Positions 7,811 to 15,907 of a DNA stretch of 64,000 nucleotides are shown in pieces (position 1 is the stretch's first letter; every line of letters starts with the position of its first letter). Source of the DNA: Gp13-AA77 sp035578005 (GTDB lineage Bacteria; Acidobacteriota; Terriglobia; UBA7540); NCBI GenBank assembly GCA_035578005.1, contig DATJYK010000085.1, positions 1-64,000 of the forward strand, written 5' to 3'. The position numbers and the translations under genes are program-made. Under the pieces are notes generated by a model. That model did not search any database and was not told where the DNA came from. It saw nothing but the letters and a program-made list of their open reading frames with translations.

Positions 7811-9448
7811 ATGAAGCGCATTCCGGGCTCGGTGTGGGTCATTGTCGCTGCTGTCGCGGCAGGGTCGTTGGCGGGAGAGTTCTACGGTCCGCGGGTTCAG
7901 GCCACACCTGTGAACGGAAGCGATTCGGAGGTGCAGGCCCAGCTCAAGGAGTTCACGCGCGTTTACGGCGTTGTTGAACGCGAGTACGCGGAGTCCCTCG
8001 ATCCCAACAAAGCTATTTATGGCATGGACGTGCTCGGCAGTCCGGTGGGGGCCATCCCCGGAATGCTTCGCACTCTTGATCCCCATTCGGATTTCTTTGG
8101 TCCTCGCACGTTCGCCCAGAAACAAGAGGAGCAGGCCGGGAGATACTTCGGCGTCGGCATGGGCATCGTCGCGCGCCTGGACCGCTCCGGCAAGCTTTCC
8201 TCGCTCATTCCGTCCGTGGTTCCAGGCTCGCCTGCCTTCAAGGCCGGCGTCCGGCCTGGAGACTTCATCCGCAAGGTCAACGGCAAGAGCGTGGAAGGTC
8301 TTGACACGTCCCGTGTGGCGAACCTCATCCGCGGCCCCAAGGGTACAACGGTGCAGATTTCAGTTGAGCGGCAAGGGTATGAACAGCCGGTGGAGTTCAG
8401 TATTGTTCGCGACGAAATCCATAATCCCACAATCGAAGATGCCTTCCTGCTAAAGCCCGGAATCGCTTACGTCAGGATCACCGAGTTCGACGAGACCACG
8501 GACGATGAGCTTACGGCCGCACTGAAGAGCCTGGACGCCGACAACCTCAAGGGCCTCGTGCTTGACTTGCGAGGAAATCCCGGCGGACTGCTGGACCAGG
8601 CCGTAGACGTTTCTGATCACTTCCTGACGAAGAATCAGCTTATCGTTTACCAATATGGCCGTGCCTCGCGGGAGAGGCGCTATCTCGCGACGCGGGGCAA
8701 TCAGCGCCGGGAATACCCGATGGTGGTGCTGGTGAACCGTTACACGGCCAGCGCCGCGGAAATCGTCACCGGAGCCTTGCAGGATCATGACCGCGCGCTG
8801 GTGGTGGGTGAGCCCAGCTTTGGCAAGGGCCTCGTCCAGTCCGTCTACTTGCTCAGCGAGCACACCGGGCTCGCGCTGACTACCGCCCACTACTACACTC
8901 CGAGCGGCCGGTTGATCCAGCGCGATTACCAGAATGTGTCGCTTTACGATTACTACATCCGAGCCGAAGGCAACGCGGCTCCGCACGACCAGGTACGCCA
9001 TACCGACGGCGGCCGGGAAGTGTTCGGCGGAGGGGGAATCACGCCGGATATTGAGGTGGCCCCCCCAACTCTCAACGCGGTGCAGCAAAAACTTGCTGAC
9101 GCGGACGCCATTTACGATTTCTCTCAACGCTACCTGGGTATCCACAAGACCATTCCGCGCGACTTTCAGGTGACGCCCGAGGTGGTTGACGGGTTCAACG
9201 AATATCTCGCCAGCCGGAACGTCCGCGTGAGCCCTGCCCAGGTTGCAGAAAACCTCGACTTCCTAAAGCAAAGGTTGCGCAATCAGTTGGTGCAGATTGT
9301 TTATGGACGCGACCAGGAATCGAAACTCGAAGCCGAAGGCGATCCGCTGGTGGCCAAAGCTGTCGAGTCCATGCCGCAAGCTGCTGCTTTGCTTGCACAT
9401 ACGAAGCAATACCTGGCCAGCCGCCAGCCTGGTTCGGGCCCTGAGTAG
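7811..9448 (+). CDS. S41-family C-terminal processing peptidase
   Basis: A 545-residue CtpA/Prc-like serine protease. An N-terminal signal or anchor (SVWVIVAAVAAGSLAGEF, residues 7-24) places it in the periplasm. A PDZ domain covers about residues 112-190 (GVRPGDFIRKVNGKS). The S41 core follows with RGNPGGLLDQ, the nucleophile Ser314 in TASAAE and the general base Lys339 in SFGKG. Such peptidases trim or degrade envelope proteins from the C-terminus. The ATG at 7811 follows GGGAGGA; an upstream in-frame start at 7796 lies before that site. About 150 residues after the catalytic domain are specific to this subgroup. Monocistronic. Confidence 0.93.
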   Translation: MKRIPGSVWVIVAAVAAGSLAGEFYGPRVQATPVNGSDSEVQAQLKEFTRVYGVVEREYAESLDPNKAIYGMDVLGSPVGAIPGMLRTLDPHSDFFGPRTFAQKQEEQAGRYFGVGMGIVARLDRSGKLSSLIPSVVPGSPAFKAGVRPGDFIRKVNGKSVEGLDTSRVANLIRGPKGTTVQISVERQGYEQPVEFSIVRDEIHNPTIEDAFLLKPGIAYVRITEFDETTDDELTAALKSLDADNLKGLVLDLRGNPGGLLDQAVDVSDHFLTKNQLIVYQYGRASRERRYLATRGNQRREYPMVVLVNRYTASAAEIVTGALQDHDRALVVGEPSFGKGLVQSVYLLSEHTGLALTTAHYYTPSGRLIQRDYQNVSLYDYYIRAEGNAAPHDQVRHTDGGREVFGGGGITPDIEVAPPTLNAVQQKLADADAIYDFSQRYLGIHKTIPRDFQVTPEVVDGFNEYLASRNVRVSPAQVAENLDFLKQRLRNQLVQIVYGRDQESKLEAEGDPLVAKAVESMPQAAALLAHTKQYLASRQPGSGPE

Positions 9449-9778
9449 GGTGGCCCTGTCGGTTTCTTTTTCGAGGTTCCGGCCACGCCGGGTGTGGGTT
9501 GCCGGCCTGATTTCACGGGCCAGCGGCCCGTCCGCCGTCCGCCGTTCGCGGAAAGCCTCTGAGTCGCCTAAAGTTCTCCTCCCAGCGATCTCCCGCGTAA
9601 ACCATCTGACTTACGGCGATCAGAGTCTCTCAGAAGTAGGCTACATTGAGAGCATAGACCGTAATATAACATTCCTATTGACATGGGCTTACGGGGCATG
9701 CTATATTCACTTACGGCGGCACGATCCGCCGTCCCGGATCGAACGCGGCTAAGGGAGGCTGAGATGACAGCGTAGCAT
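9449..9778. other. Intergenic gap with an orphan promoter
   Basis: A 330-base gap between the convergent S41 and mlaD genes. It contains a sigma70-like promoter at 9678-9707 and, downstream, a ribosome-site-like AGGGAGGCTGAG with an ATG that meets a stop after three codons (about 9764). No longer frame is supported. It may be a decayed gene. Confidence 0.5.
9678..9707 (+). promoter_or_regulatory. Sigma70-type promoter without an intact gene
   Basis: TTGACA (9678-9683), an 18-base spacer and TATATT (9702-9707), preceded by TGC as a partial extended -10. It points at the 3' end of the oppositely oriented mlaD gene, so it would give either a short RNA or an antisense transcript. Confidence 0.55.
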
Positions 9779-10855
9779 CTAGAAAATGTGGACGCGAATC
9801 TGAAGATACTTCTTGGGGTTCTTGCGGAACTCGTCCAGGAACTCCCGTAGAGACTGGCTGCTGGCGGCAAGGTTCTTATATAACGTGTCGTCGGTCGAGA
9901 GCTTCCCCAGCGTGCCAGTGCCCTGGTCCATCCGCGCGGTGATGGAATCGACGTGACCCACGGTAGAGTTCACGCGGTCGTAGAGTTGCTGGTCCGTCAC
10001 CAGTTTGCCCAGCGTGCCCTGTCCTTTGTTGATGTTGTCAAGCAGCGTGTTCATCTTGGCAGTGATGTCTTTCAATTGGTTGTACACCGCGGGGTCGGCC
10101 ATGAGGCGCCCCATCGTGCCTTGGCCCTTCTGCACATCGTCCACAAGCGCATTCAGATGATCCACGGTTGCTACGGCCTTGTCATAAAGCGTGGGATCCA
10201 CCAGAAATTTACCCAGGGTGCCCTGCCCTTGCTGGAGGTTGTTCACCATCGTCTGCATGCCGTTGAGTAATTGGTTCAGGCGGTTATAGAAAGTTTCGTC
10301 GTAAAGCAGCTTGCCGATGGAGCCCTTGCCCTGAGTGATCTGGTTGGTAATGTCATTCAGCCGCTGGCTGAGCTGGTTTAAATTGGAAATCACATCGTTG
10401 GCGTTCTGTTCGATGCGCTTGATATCCGCCTCTTGGAGAGTCTTGATCTCACTACCGTCCTGAAGTTCAGGCTGGTCTGGACTGCCGCGGGAAATGTCGA
10501 TAAAGGTTTCGCCCAGGAGGCCGGCCGTGGTCTCGTTCGCGACGGAATCGGCCCGGATTTCGTGCTGAAACTTCTTCGGAATGCTGAGTGCGAGCTCCAC
10601 CGCGCGATTGGGATCGCGGGAATCGGAAAGGCGAACGTCCTTGATGGAGCCGGCCGGAATTCCGGCCAGGCTAACCTGCGACCCGGGGCGCAGCCCCTCG
10701 GCCGATGGGAAATAGGCGAGCAAAGTGTACTTCCGAGTGACGAATCCAATCTGGCCGCTGACGAAAAAGATGGCCACGACGAGAATGATCAGCGCTACTG
10801 CCACCATGATTCCCACTCGAAGTTGAGCCCACTGGATTTCCTGTCGCTGAGGCAT
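9779..10855 (-). CDS. mlaD: MlaD-family lipid-transport substrate-binding protein (MCE domain)
   Basis: A 358-residue protein with one N-terminal membrane anchor (VGIMVAVALIILVVAIFFVS, about residues 14-33), an MCE domain (YTLLAYFPSAEGLRPGSQV, then AGIPAGSIKDVRLS, to about residue 140), and a long C-terminal helical part. That part has repeated units of the form KGQGTLGKLV-D--LYD, at least five copies, probably a periplasm-spanning coiled or helical bundle. MlaD-type proteins pass phospholipids between inner and outer membranes with an MlaE permease and MlaF ATPase, which are encoded just upstream on the same strand. The gene spacing (about 220 bases, with a repeat element) is wider than in classical mla operons. 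Confidence 0.9.
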   Translation of the reverse strand: MPQRQEIQWAQLRVGIMVAVALIILVVAIFFVSGQIGFVTRKYTLLAYFPSAEGLRPGSQVSLAGIPAGSIKDVRLSDSRDPNRAVELALSIPKKFQHEIRADSVANETTAGLLGETFIDISRGSPDQPELQDGSEIKTLQEADIKRIEQNANDVISNLNQLSQRLNDITNQITQGKGSIGKLLYDETFYNRLNQLLNGMQTMVNNLQQGQGTLGKFLVDPTLYDKAVATVDHLNALVDDVQKGQGTMGRLMADPAVYNQLKDITAKMNTLLDNINKGQGTLGKLVTDQQLYDRVNSTVGHVDSITARMDQGTGTLGKLSTDDTLYKNLAASSQSLREFLDEFRKNPKKYLQIRVHIF

Positions 10856-10929
10856 TTACAATCTCGCTTTCCCGTACCGAGCAATCAAAATAACCGTCCA
10901 AATCAGAAGGCCTAACGTGCGTGGTGAAA

Positions 10930-11055
10930 AGCATTTCAAATGGCAAAAGGCAAAGGACAAAGTTCAAATGTTCGGCCGCTGTGGCGCGATTTTTTCCGCG
11001 CGCTTCCCGGTCAGATTTGCAATTTGAACTTTGCTCTTTGCCATTTGAACTGCCT
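10930..11055. repeat. Inverted repeat between mlaF and mlaD
   Basis: TTTCAAATGGCAAAAGGCAA (about 10935-10954) is answered by an inverted near-copy ending GCCATTTGAACTGCC (about 11040-11054), each followed or preceded by CAAAGTTCAAAT or its complement. The element fills most of the gap inside the mla set. I see no gene in it. Confidence 0.7.
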
Positions 11056-11077
11056 TTATTGCTGTAGCAGCCGTCAG

Positions 11078-11920
11078 TCATTCAACGAATCGGCGCAGAT
11101 AAGAATCGGGGGATGCAAGCAGCTCCTCGCGATTACCGCTAAAGTAGACCGACCCATCCCTGAGGACTAAAAATTGCGTACCGCCGGCCGCCCTATCGCC
11201 GTTCTTCGCCGCTGCTGGCACGAGGCCTTGCTTCTCAGGGGAAAAGACGAAGCTCGAGACCATCAGGGCGTCCTGTATCCGGTGAGTCACAATGATGGAT
11301 GTCACGTGTTGGGTGTCGCGCGATTTTACGATGAGAGTGTTAATGGTGTGTGCGGTAACGGGATCGAGCCCGGCCGTCGGCGAGTCATAGAGCATGATGG
11401 TGGGCTGGCTGCTGATGGCTCGCGCGATAGCCACCCGGCGGCGCATGCCTCCCGAGAGTTCCGCCGGCATCTTGTCGATGGCGTCTTCCATGTCCACAAA
11501 GCTCAAGACCTGCCGTACGTGCTCGCGGATCTCCGCCTCATCGTGCCCGCCTTCTTCCCGCAGCCGGTATGAGACGTTTTCGTAGACGGAGAGCGAATCA
11601 AACAAAGCGCCCTCCTGAAATACGATGCCCATCCGCTGCCGGAAGGCGTTAATCTCGGTCTCGTGCAACGGCACCAGGTCTTCCCCCTCGACGCGCACCT
11701 CTCCCGAGTCTGGCTTGAGCAAGCCCAAAATCAGCTTCAGCAACACGGACTTCCCGGAGCCTGATACCCCGAGCAGGACCAACGTCCCGGCCCTTGGAAC
11801 CTCGAATGAGACGTCACGCAGCACGCGCTTCGCGTCGAAAGAGAGAACGACGTTGCGGAGCGCGATGGCGGGAGGCGGAGGCCGGTCGATAGCAGATGGA
11901 ACGTAAGGGGATGTCGCCAC
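11078..11920 (-). CDS. mlaF: MlaF-like ABC transporter ATPase with Ser in place of the Walker B Glu
   Basis: A 280-residue ABC ATPase. Walker A is GVSGSGKS (51-58), the Q-loop is FQEGALFDSLS, the signature is LSGGM (155-159), and the H-loop is His213 in VTHRIQD. The FDSLSVYENV Q-loop context is typical of MlaF/Mkl-type lipid-import ATPases. Walker B reads TIMLYDSPTAGLDP: the residue after Asp179 is Ser180 (codon TCG), where most active ABC ATPases have the catalytic Glu. Neighbours are MlaE-like upstream and MlaD-like downstream on the same strand, so it energises lipid transfer at the inner membrane. The start is ATG 11920; the first 17 residues are an unconserved Pro-rich lead. Confidence 0.9.
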   Translation of the reverse strand: MATSPYVPSAIDRPPPPAIALRNVVLSFDAKRVLRDVSFEVPRAGTLVLLGVSGSGKSVLLKLILGLLKPDSGEVRVEGEDLVPLHETEINAFRQRMGIVFQEGALFDSLSVYENVSYRLREEGGHDEAEIREHVRQVLSFVDMEDAIDKMPAELSGGMRRRVAIARAISSQPTIMLYDSPTAGLDPVTAHTINTLIVKSRDTQHVTSIIVTHRIQDALMVSSFVFSPEKQGLVPAAAKNGDRAAGGTQFLVLRDGSVYFSGNREELLASPDSYLRRFVE

Positions 11921-12016
11921 TCAGCCTCGCGCGGAACGAACGGTTCAGGCTAACGCCTGGCCGGCTGTGTTTGGGCTGGGTTTCTCATTGCGAACCCGAA
12001 AGGACTTCCACGCAGC

Positions 12017-12104
12017 CGTTCCCGCGAAAGCGGGAATCTACGAGTTCCCACACAGGGTCGAAAAACAGCCGTCGTCGCCTTGTAGGGCCGGGGCTTGCCC
12101 CGGC
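12017..12104. repeat. Two short dispersed palindromes between mlaE and mlaF
   Basis: CGTTCCCGCGAAAGCGGGAA (about 12018-12037) is a hairpin also seen near 6447 and 58122, and TAGGGCCGGGGCTTGCCCCGG (12082-12102) is the family found at 647-724. They fill the 226-base gap between mlaE and mlaF. Confidence 0.75.
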
Positions 12105-12146
12105 CAAGTCCGACCCGAGGGTCGGCCCAACCAACCGCTCCTGGTT

Positions 12147-12980
12147 TTACGCGAACCCAATCCCGATCAAGAACTGCGTAATCAGGAAGTCCAGCATGAT
12201 CACGAGGACGATGGAGACAACAACGGCCTGAGTGGTGGAGCGTCCCACGCCCTCGGTACCGCCCGTTGTGTTGAGCCCGAAGTAGCAACCCACAATCGCG
12301 ATCACCAGCGCGAACACAACCGGTTTGATGAGGCCCTGCGTCAGGTCGTGATAGTCGAGGTTCTGGTATGCCGAACTCCAATACTGGGCGGCCGTCAGGT
12401 GGGCGGTGGTGACCGCAATAAAGGAGCCTCCGATCATGGCCACGAAATCCGAGATCACGGTCAGCAGCGGCACGGTGATGAGTGTGGCATAAAGACGCGG
12501 CGCCACGAGTTTGCGCACCGGGTCAGTTCCCATGGCGCGCAGGGCGTCAATCTGTTCGCTCACCAACATGGAGCCTAGTTCCGATGCGATGCCGGAGGCG
12601 TTGCGGCCGGCGACCACAACAGCGGTCAGCACCGGTCCCAACTCGAGCACCACCGAAAGAGCCACCATCTGGCCTAGGATGCTGACCTCGCCGAAGCGCG
12701 CGAGACTTCGATAGCTTTGAAGGGCAAGGACTGCTCCAGTGAAAAAGCCCACCAGCAGGACAATCGGCAGCGAACCCACACCGATCACGTCCATCTGCAT
12801 CAAGGTGTCGAGGGGGTAGCGCGGCCTCGTAACAAGCGCGCGCGAGGCATTGGCGAGCAGGTAGCTGCCGTCTTGGATGGCAAGGACCTTGCGCTTGAGA
12901 TAGCTCAAGACCCTTCCCTCTGCCCTGTAAGCGGCCGCAAGCGGTGTATCCTCCCTAACTTGGACTGTAGTCAGCGCCAC
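12147..12980 (-). CDS. mlaE: MlaE-family lipid-transport permease
   Basis: A 277-residue integral membrane protein of the MlaE/YrbE type. After an N-terminal amphipathic stretch come membrane segments near SLPIVLLVGFFTGAVLALQ, QMVALSVVLELGPVLTAVVV and LIKPVVFALVIAIVGCYFGL, and it ends with VVVSIVLVIMLDFLITQFL. The motif GRNASGIASELGSMLVSEQI with DALRAMGTDP is the conserved cytoplasmic coupling region of the family. It is first of the mlaE-mlaF-mlaD set, all on the minus strand. Such systems keep outer-membrane lipid asymmetry or import lipids. Start ATG 12980. Confidence 0.93.
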   Translation of the reverse strand: MALTTVQVREDTPLAAAYRAEGRVLSYLKRKVLAIQDGSYLLANASRALVTRPRYPLDTLMQMDVIGVGSLPIVLLVGFFTGAVLALQSYRSLARFGEVSILGQMVALSVVLELGPVLTAVVVAGRNASGIASELGSMLVSEQIDALRAMGTDPVRKLVAPRLYATLITVPLLTVISDFVAMIGGSFIAVTTAHLTAAQYWSSAYQNLDYHDLTQGLIKPVVFALVIAIVGCYFGLNTTGGTEGVGRSTTQAVVVSIVLVIMLDFLITQFLIGIGFA

Positions 12981-13195
12981 GCCCGAAAGTCAAGGCGCAC
13001 GTGGATCTTGCGCTCCTCGGGTTTCGAGGGCGAGCCGGTAAATCTTCAGTGATCTGACGTGTGGAGTTTATGCGCGGTCGGCAGACTGGGGCGTTAGCAC
13101 ATCGGCCGGACAAAGGGCGCGGCCAACTCGCGGCGTCGGTTTCCAAGTGACACCCGCTGCTGTTGCCTGTAAAATCGGTGCCTTGAGGCCGGTTG

Positions 13196-14110
13196 ATGAG
13201 TGAAAAGTTCGTCGTCGGTTTGGTTCAAATGGCCTGTTCACCCGAGCCGGCCGCGAATCTTGAGCAGGCGCTCGACCGCGTCCAAGAGGCCGCGCGACAG
13301 GGTGCCCGCGTGGTTTGCCTTCCCGAATTGTTCCGCTCCCAGTATTTCTGTCAAAGGGAGGATGCGGCGTTCTTCGACCTGGCCGAGCCCATCCCCGGCC
13401 CTACCACTCAGGCTCTCGCTGCTGCGGCGCAGAAGTCAGGCGTGGTGGTAGTGGCGCCTGTCTTCGAGCGGCGCGCGGCAGGGCTCTATCACAACAGCGC
13501 CGTCGTGCTCGATTCCAACGGTGAAATGCGCGGACTTTACCGCAAGATGCACATTCCGGACGATCCTTGCTATTACGAGAAGTATTACTTTACGCCGGGC
13601 GACCTTGGTTTCCCTGCTTTTGACACTAACGTGGGCCGAATTGGCACCCTGATCTGTTGGGACCAATGGTACCCGGAGGCAGCGCGGCTCCAAAGCCTGC
13701 GTGGCGCGGGAGTCCTTTTCTACCCTACGGCGATCGGGTGGCATCCGCATGAAAAGCAGAAGTACGGTGTTGCCCAGCGCGATGCCTGGCGTACCATCCA
13801 GCGCGGCCACGCCATCGCTAATGGTGTTTATGTGGCTGTTGTCAATCGCGTAGGGCATGAAAAGCTCAAGGCCGCCGAAGGGTCAAGCAGTGAGCCGCCG
13901 GGCATTGAATTTTGGGGTTCATCGTTCATCGCAGATCCCTTCGGGGTGGTGGTAGCGGAAGCCTCGACTGACGGGGAGGAGATTCTGTTGGCTGAAGTTG
14001 ATCCCCAGCGCATCGAGGACGTGCGGCGCAACTGGCCATTTCTGCGCGACCGTCGGGTGGATTCGTACTCTGGTCTGGGCAAGCGCTACTTGGATGACGA
14101 GACGCCGTGA
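13196..14110 (+). CDS. aguB: N-carbamoylputrescine amidase
   Basis: A 304-residue nitrilase-superfamily enzyme that converts N-carbamoylputrescine to putrescine, CO2 and ammonia. The catalytic triad is visible: Glu44 in CLPELF, Lys117 in YRKMHI, and Cys154 in LICWDQWYPE. The stretch DPCYYEKYYFTPGD and the C-terminal NWPFLRDRRVDSYSGL are typical of AguB. The ATG at 13196 is preferred over a TTG three bases upstream. The stop overlaps the GTG of the agmatine deiminase gene (GTGA), giving a two-gene operon for the agmatine route to putrescine. Cytoplasmic. Confidence 0.93.
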   Translation: MSEKFVVGLVQMACSPEPAANLEQALDRVQEAARQGARVVCLPELFRSQYFCQREDAAFFDLAEPIPGPTTQALAAAAQKSGVVVVAPVFERRAAGLYHNSAVVLDSNGEMRGLYRKMHIPDDPCYYEKYYFTPGDLGFPAFDTNVGRIGTLICWDQWYPEAARLQSLRGAGVLFYPTAIGWHPHEKQKYGVAQRDAWRTIQRGHAIANGVYVAVVNRVGHEKLKAAEGSSSEPPGIEFWGSSFIADPFGVVVAEASTDGEEILLAEVDPQRIEDVRRNWPFLRDRRVDSYSGLGKRYLDDETP

Positions 14111-15267
14111 AAGATTCCCCAGGCACCCCAAAGGCACATCAGCGGCGCGGCGCCTCAGCCGCGGCCTCGTCCCGCGCTCCCAATCGCAAGGTCGAAACGC
14201 CGCACCCGTCACCCGAAGAAGAGACTCCTGCGGCTTTGGGGTTTCGCTTTCCCGCCGAATGGGAGAGGCACGAAGCCACATGGATCGGCTGGCCCCACCA
14301 CACCGCGGATTGGCCTGGAAAGTTTGCGGCCATACCGTGGGTGTTCGGAGAAATCGTCCGCCACCTCGTGAAGGGCGAGAAAGTACGGGTGCTCGTGCAG
14401 TCCGCGGCGCATGAGAAACGCGCCCGAGACATCCTCGATCGCGTTGGGGCTGGGGGCGACGTTGAGTTCTTCCGCATCCCGACGGATCGGGCATGGACGC
14501 GCGACTCGGGCCCGTTATTCCTAAAGCGCGATCATGAGCTGGCGATAGCGGGATTTCACTTTAACGGTTGGGCCAAGTACCGGAACTGCAGGCTCGACGC
14601 GGCTGTGGCTCGCGATGTGTCGGGCGTACTCGGGCACCGCTTCTTTCCTGTGGCGGTGAATGGCAAGAAATTCGTCCTGGAAGGTGGAGCGATTGATGGC
14701 AACGGCCGCGGCACGCTGGTGACAACAGAAGAATGTTTGCTTGACCAGCATATGCAGCCACGCAATCCTGGGCTGCGGCGCGAGGAAATCGAGAGGGTGG
14801 TCGCGGACTACCTGGGTGCCTCCAACGTGCTGTGGCTCGGACGGGGCATTGCCGGAGATGACACGCATGGCCACGTCGACGACGTGTGCCGGTTCGTTAA
14901 CCCGCGCACTTTGGTCCTCTGCCGGGAGTCGAACCAGCGTGATCCGAACTACGGAGTCTTAGCAGAGAACTGGGAGCGCGTGCAGGGGATGCACCTTGAA
15001 GACGGGTCCAAAGTCGAAGTGGCGCCCCTACCGATGCCGGCGCCAGTGTACTTCGACGGGCAACGGCTCCCCGCGAGTTACGCGAACTTTTACATCGCGA
15101 ACGCGGCAGTGCTGGTGCCGACGTTTAATGATCCAAATGATCGCATCGCGCTGGGCGCCCTGGCGGAACTAATAACTGACCGGCCCGTCCTTGGCATTCA
15201 TTCTTTGGATCTGGTTTGGGGATTGGGGACGCTGCATTGCTTGACCCAGCAGCAGCCGCAACCATGA
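14107..15267 (+). CDS. aguA: Agmatine deiminase
   Basis: A 386-residue enzyme of the peptidyl-arginine-deiminase fold that converts agmatine to N-carbamoylputrescine, the substrate of the preceding gene product. Recognisable motifs are ERHEATWIGWPHH, TDRAWTRDSGPLF, NFYIANAAVLVPTFND and the catalytic Cys378 in LGTLHCLTQQ; the His/Asp pair lies in GDDTHGHVDDVCRF. The first about 40 residues (Ser/Ala/Arg-rich) are unconserved, so the true start could be downstream, but the GTG at 14107 overlaps the aguB stop and suits translational coupling. Confidence 0.93.
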   Translation: MKDSPGTPKAHQRRGASAAASSRAPNRKVETPHPSPEEETPAALGFRFPAEWERHEATWIGWPHHTADWPGKFAAIPWVFGEIVRHLVKGEKVRVLVQSAAHEKRARDILDRVGAGGDVEFFRIPTDRAWTRDSGPLFLKRDHELAIAGFHFNGWAKYRNCRLDAAVARDVSGVLGHRFFPVAVNGKKFVLEGGAIDGNGRGTLVTTEECLLDQHMQPRNPGLRREEIERVVADYLGASNVLWLGRGIAGDDTHGHVDDVCRFVNPRTLVLCRESNQRDPNYGVLAENWERVQGMHLEDGSKVEVAPLPMPAPVYFDGQRLPASYANFYIANAAVLVPTFNDPNDRIALGALAELITDRPVLGIHSLDLVWGLGTLHCLTQQQPQP

Positions 15268-15382
15268 GCATTCCGCCCTTGAAGCATCATCGCCCAAATT
15301 GCGTTGCTCTGCGAGAATTCTTAGGAACTTGGAGGCGGGTTCTTGTAGACGGTGTGCAATGAACCCCACGTCGCTCAGCGAG

Positions 15383-15410
15383 CAAAAAAAAATGGGGGGA
15401 GAACCTCCCC
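15383..15410 (-). terminator. Rho-independent terminator on the minus strand
   Basis: Read on the minus strand the sequence is a GGGGGGAGG/CCTCCCCCC-type hairpin with a tight loop, followed by a run of A-TTTTTTTTT. On the plus strand the T-run is an A-run 5' of the hairpin, so the signal works only for a minus-strand transcript, yet no minus-strand gene lies to its right. Confidence 0.75.
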
Positions 15411-15560
15411 CCAAGCGTCGGGTGTTGGGTCTAAAATCGCCTCCCGTCACGGCTCTGCGATACGCAGGGCCACAACAAGAGATCGCTGTAGGCTGTGCAC
15501 GCCGCGTTCCAATGCGCCACAGTGTTACAATGGACCCAGACTGAGGTCGCTAACAAATTC
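15383..15560 (-). ncRNA. Candidate structured RNA ending at an orphan terminator
   Basis: Between a possible minus-strand -10 (TATAAA near 15562-15567, with a poor -35 TACACA 17 bases before it) and the terminator lie about 170 bases that fold well by eye. TGGGTC near the 5' end pairs with GACCCA near the 3' end. Inside are the hairpins CTGTG...CACAG and GGCCCTGCGTATCGCAGAGCC-like (CTGCG/CGCAG). It lacks the SRP RNA GGAAG tetraloop motif and I could not match it to 6S, tmRNA or RNase P. This is inference from structure, promoter and terminator only. Confidence 0.35.
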
Positions 15561-15907
15561 ATTTATATACAGTTGTGATCGCAATGTGTATCGAAAACCA
15601 CGGGTTTAGAACCGAACGGGGTCTTCACATTCTAGTATTCCTGGGGATTGGCTATGTGAACTTGTATCCATATGAGGGCTCGGCGGCCTTGGAATGAGTG
15701 GTCGAATCCACGCATGGCCTCCTGCAAGTCAGCCTACGAACGCGTCGGATACGAGGTTGCAGAGCAGGGGCCCAGTCTCGAGAACGCGCGTGAGACGCGC
15801 AACAAATCGTCGAGGTTGAGCCGCTGCCTCCGACCACTGGCGCAACGAAATGAGATTCGACGCGCCCAAGCTCGCCCGCATCCAATCTTGAGAATCACGA
15901 GCTTAGT

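Larger units (their letters stand above)
15268..15907. other. Intergenic region with a minus-strand terminator
   Basis: No protein gene is supported in this 640-base gap. The part 15383-15560 may encode a structured RNA on the minus strand. The remainder (15560-15900) shows only short unconvincing frames; a longer plus-strand frame at 15672-15911 overlaps the next gene start and has no family resemblance. Confidence 0.5.

Noticed and set aside
15383..15560. 6S RNA, SRP RNA or tmRNA
   Set aside because: Size suits 6S, but the folding by eye is multi-hairpin and not a long rod with a central bubble; the SRP GGAAG loop and tmRNA tRNA-like ends are absent. Kept as an unassigned RNA candidate.
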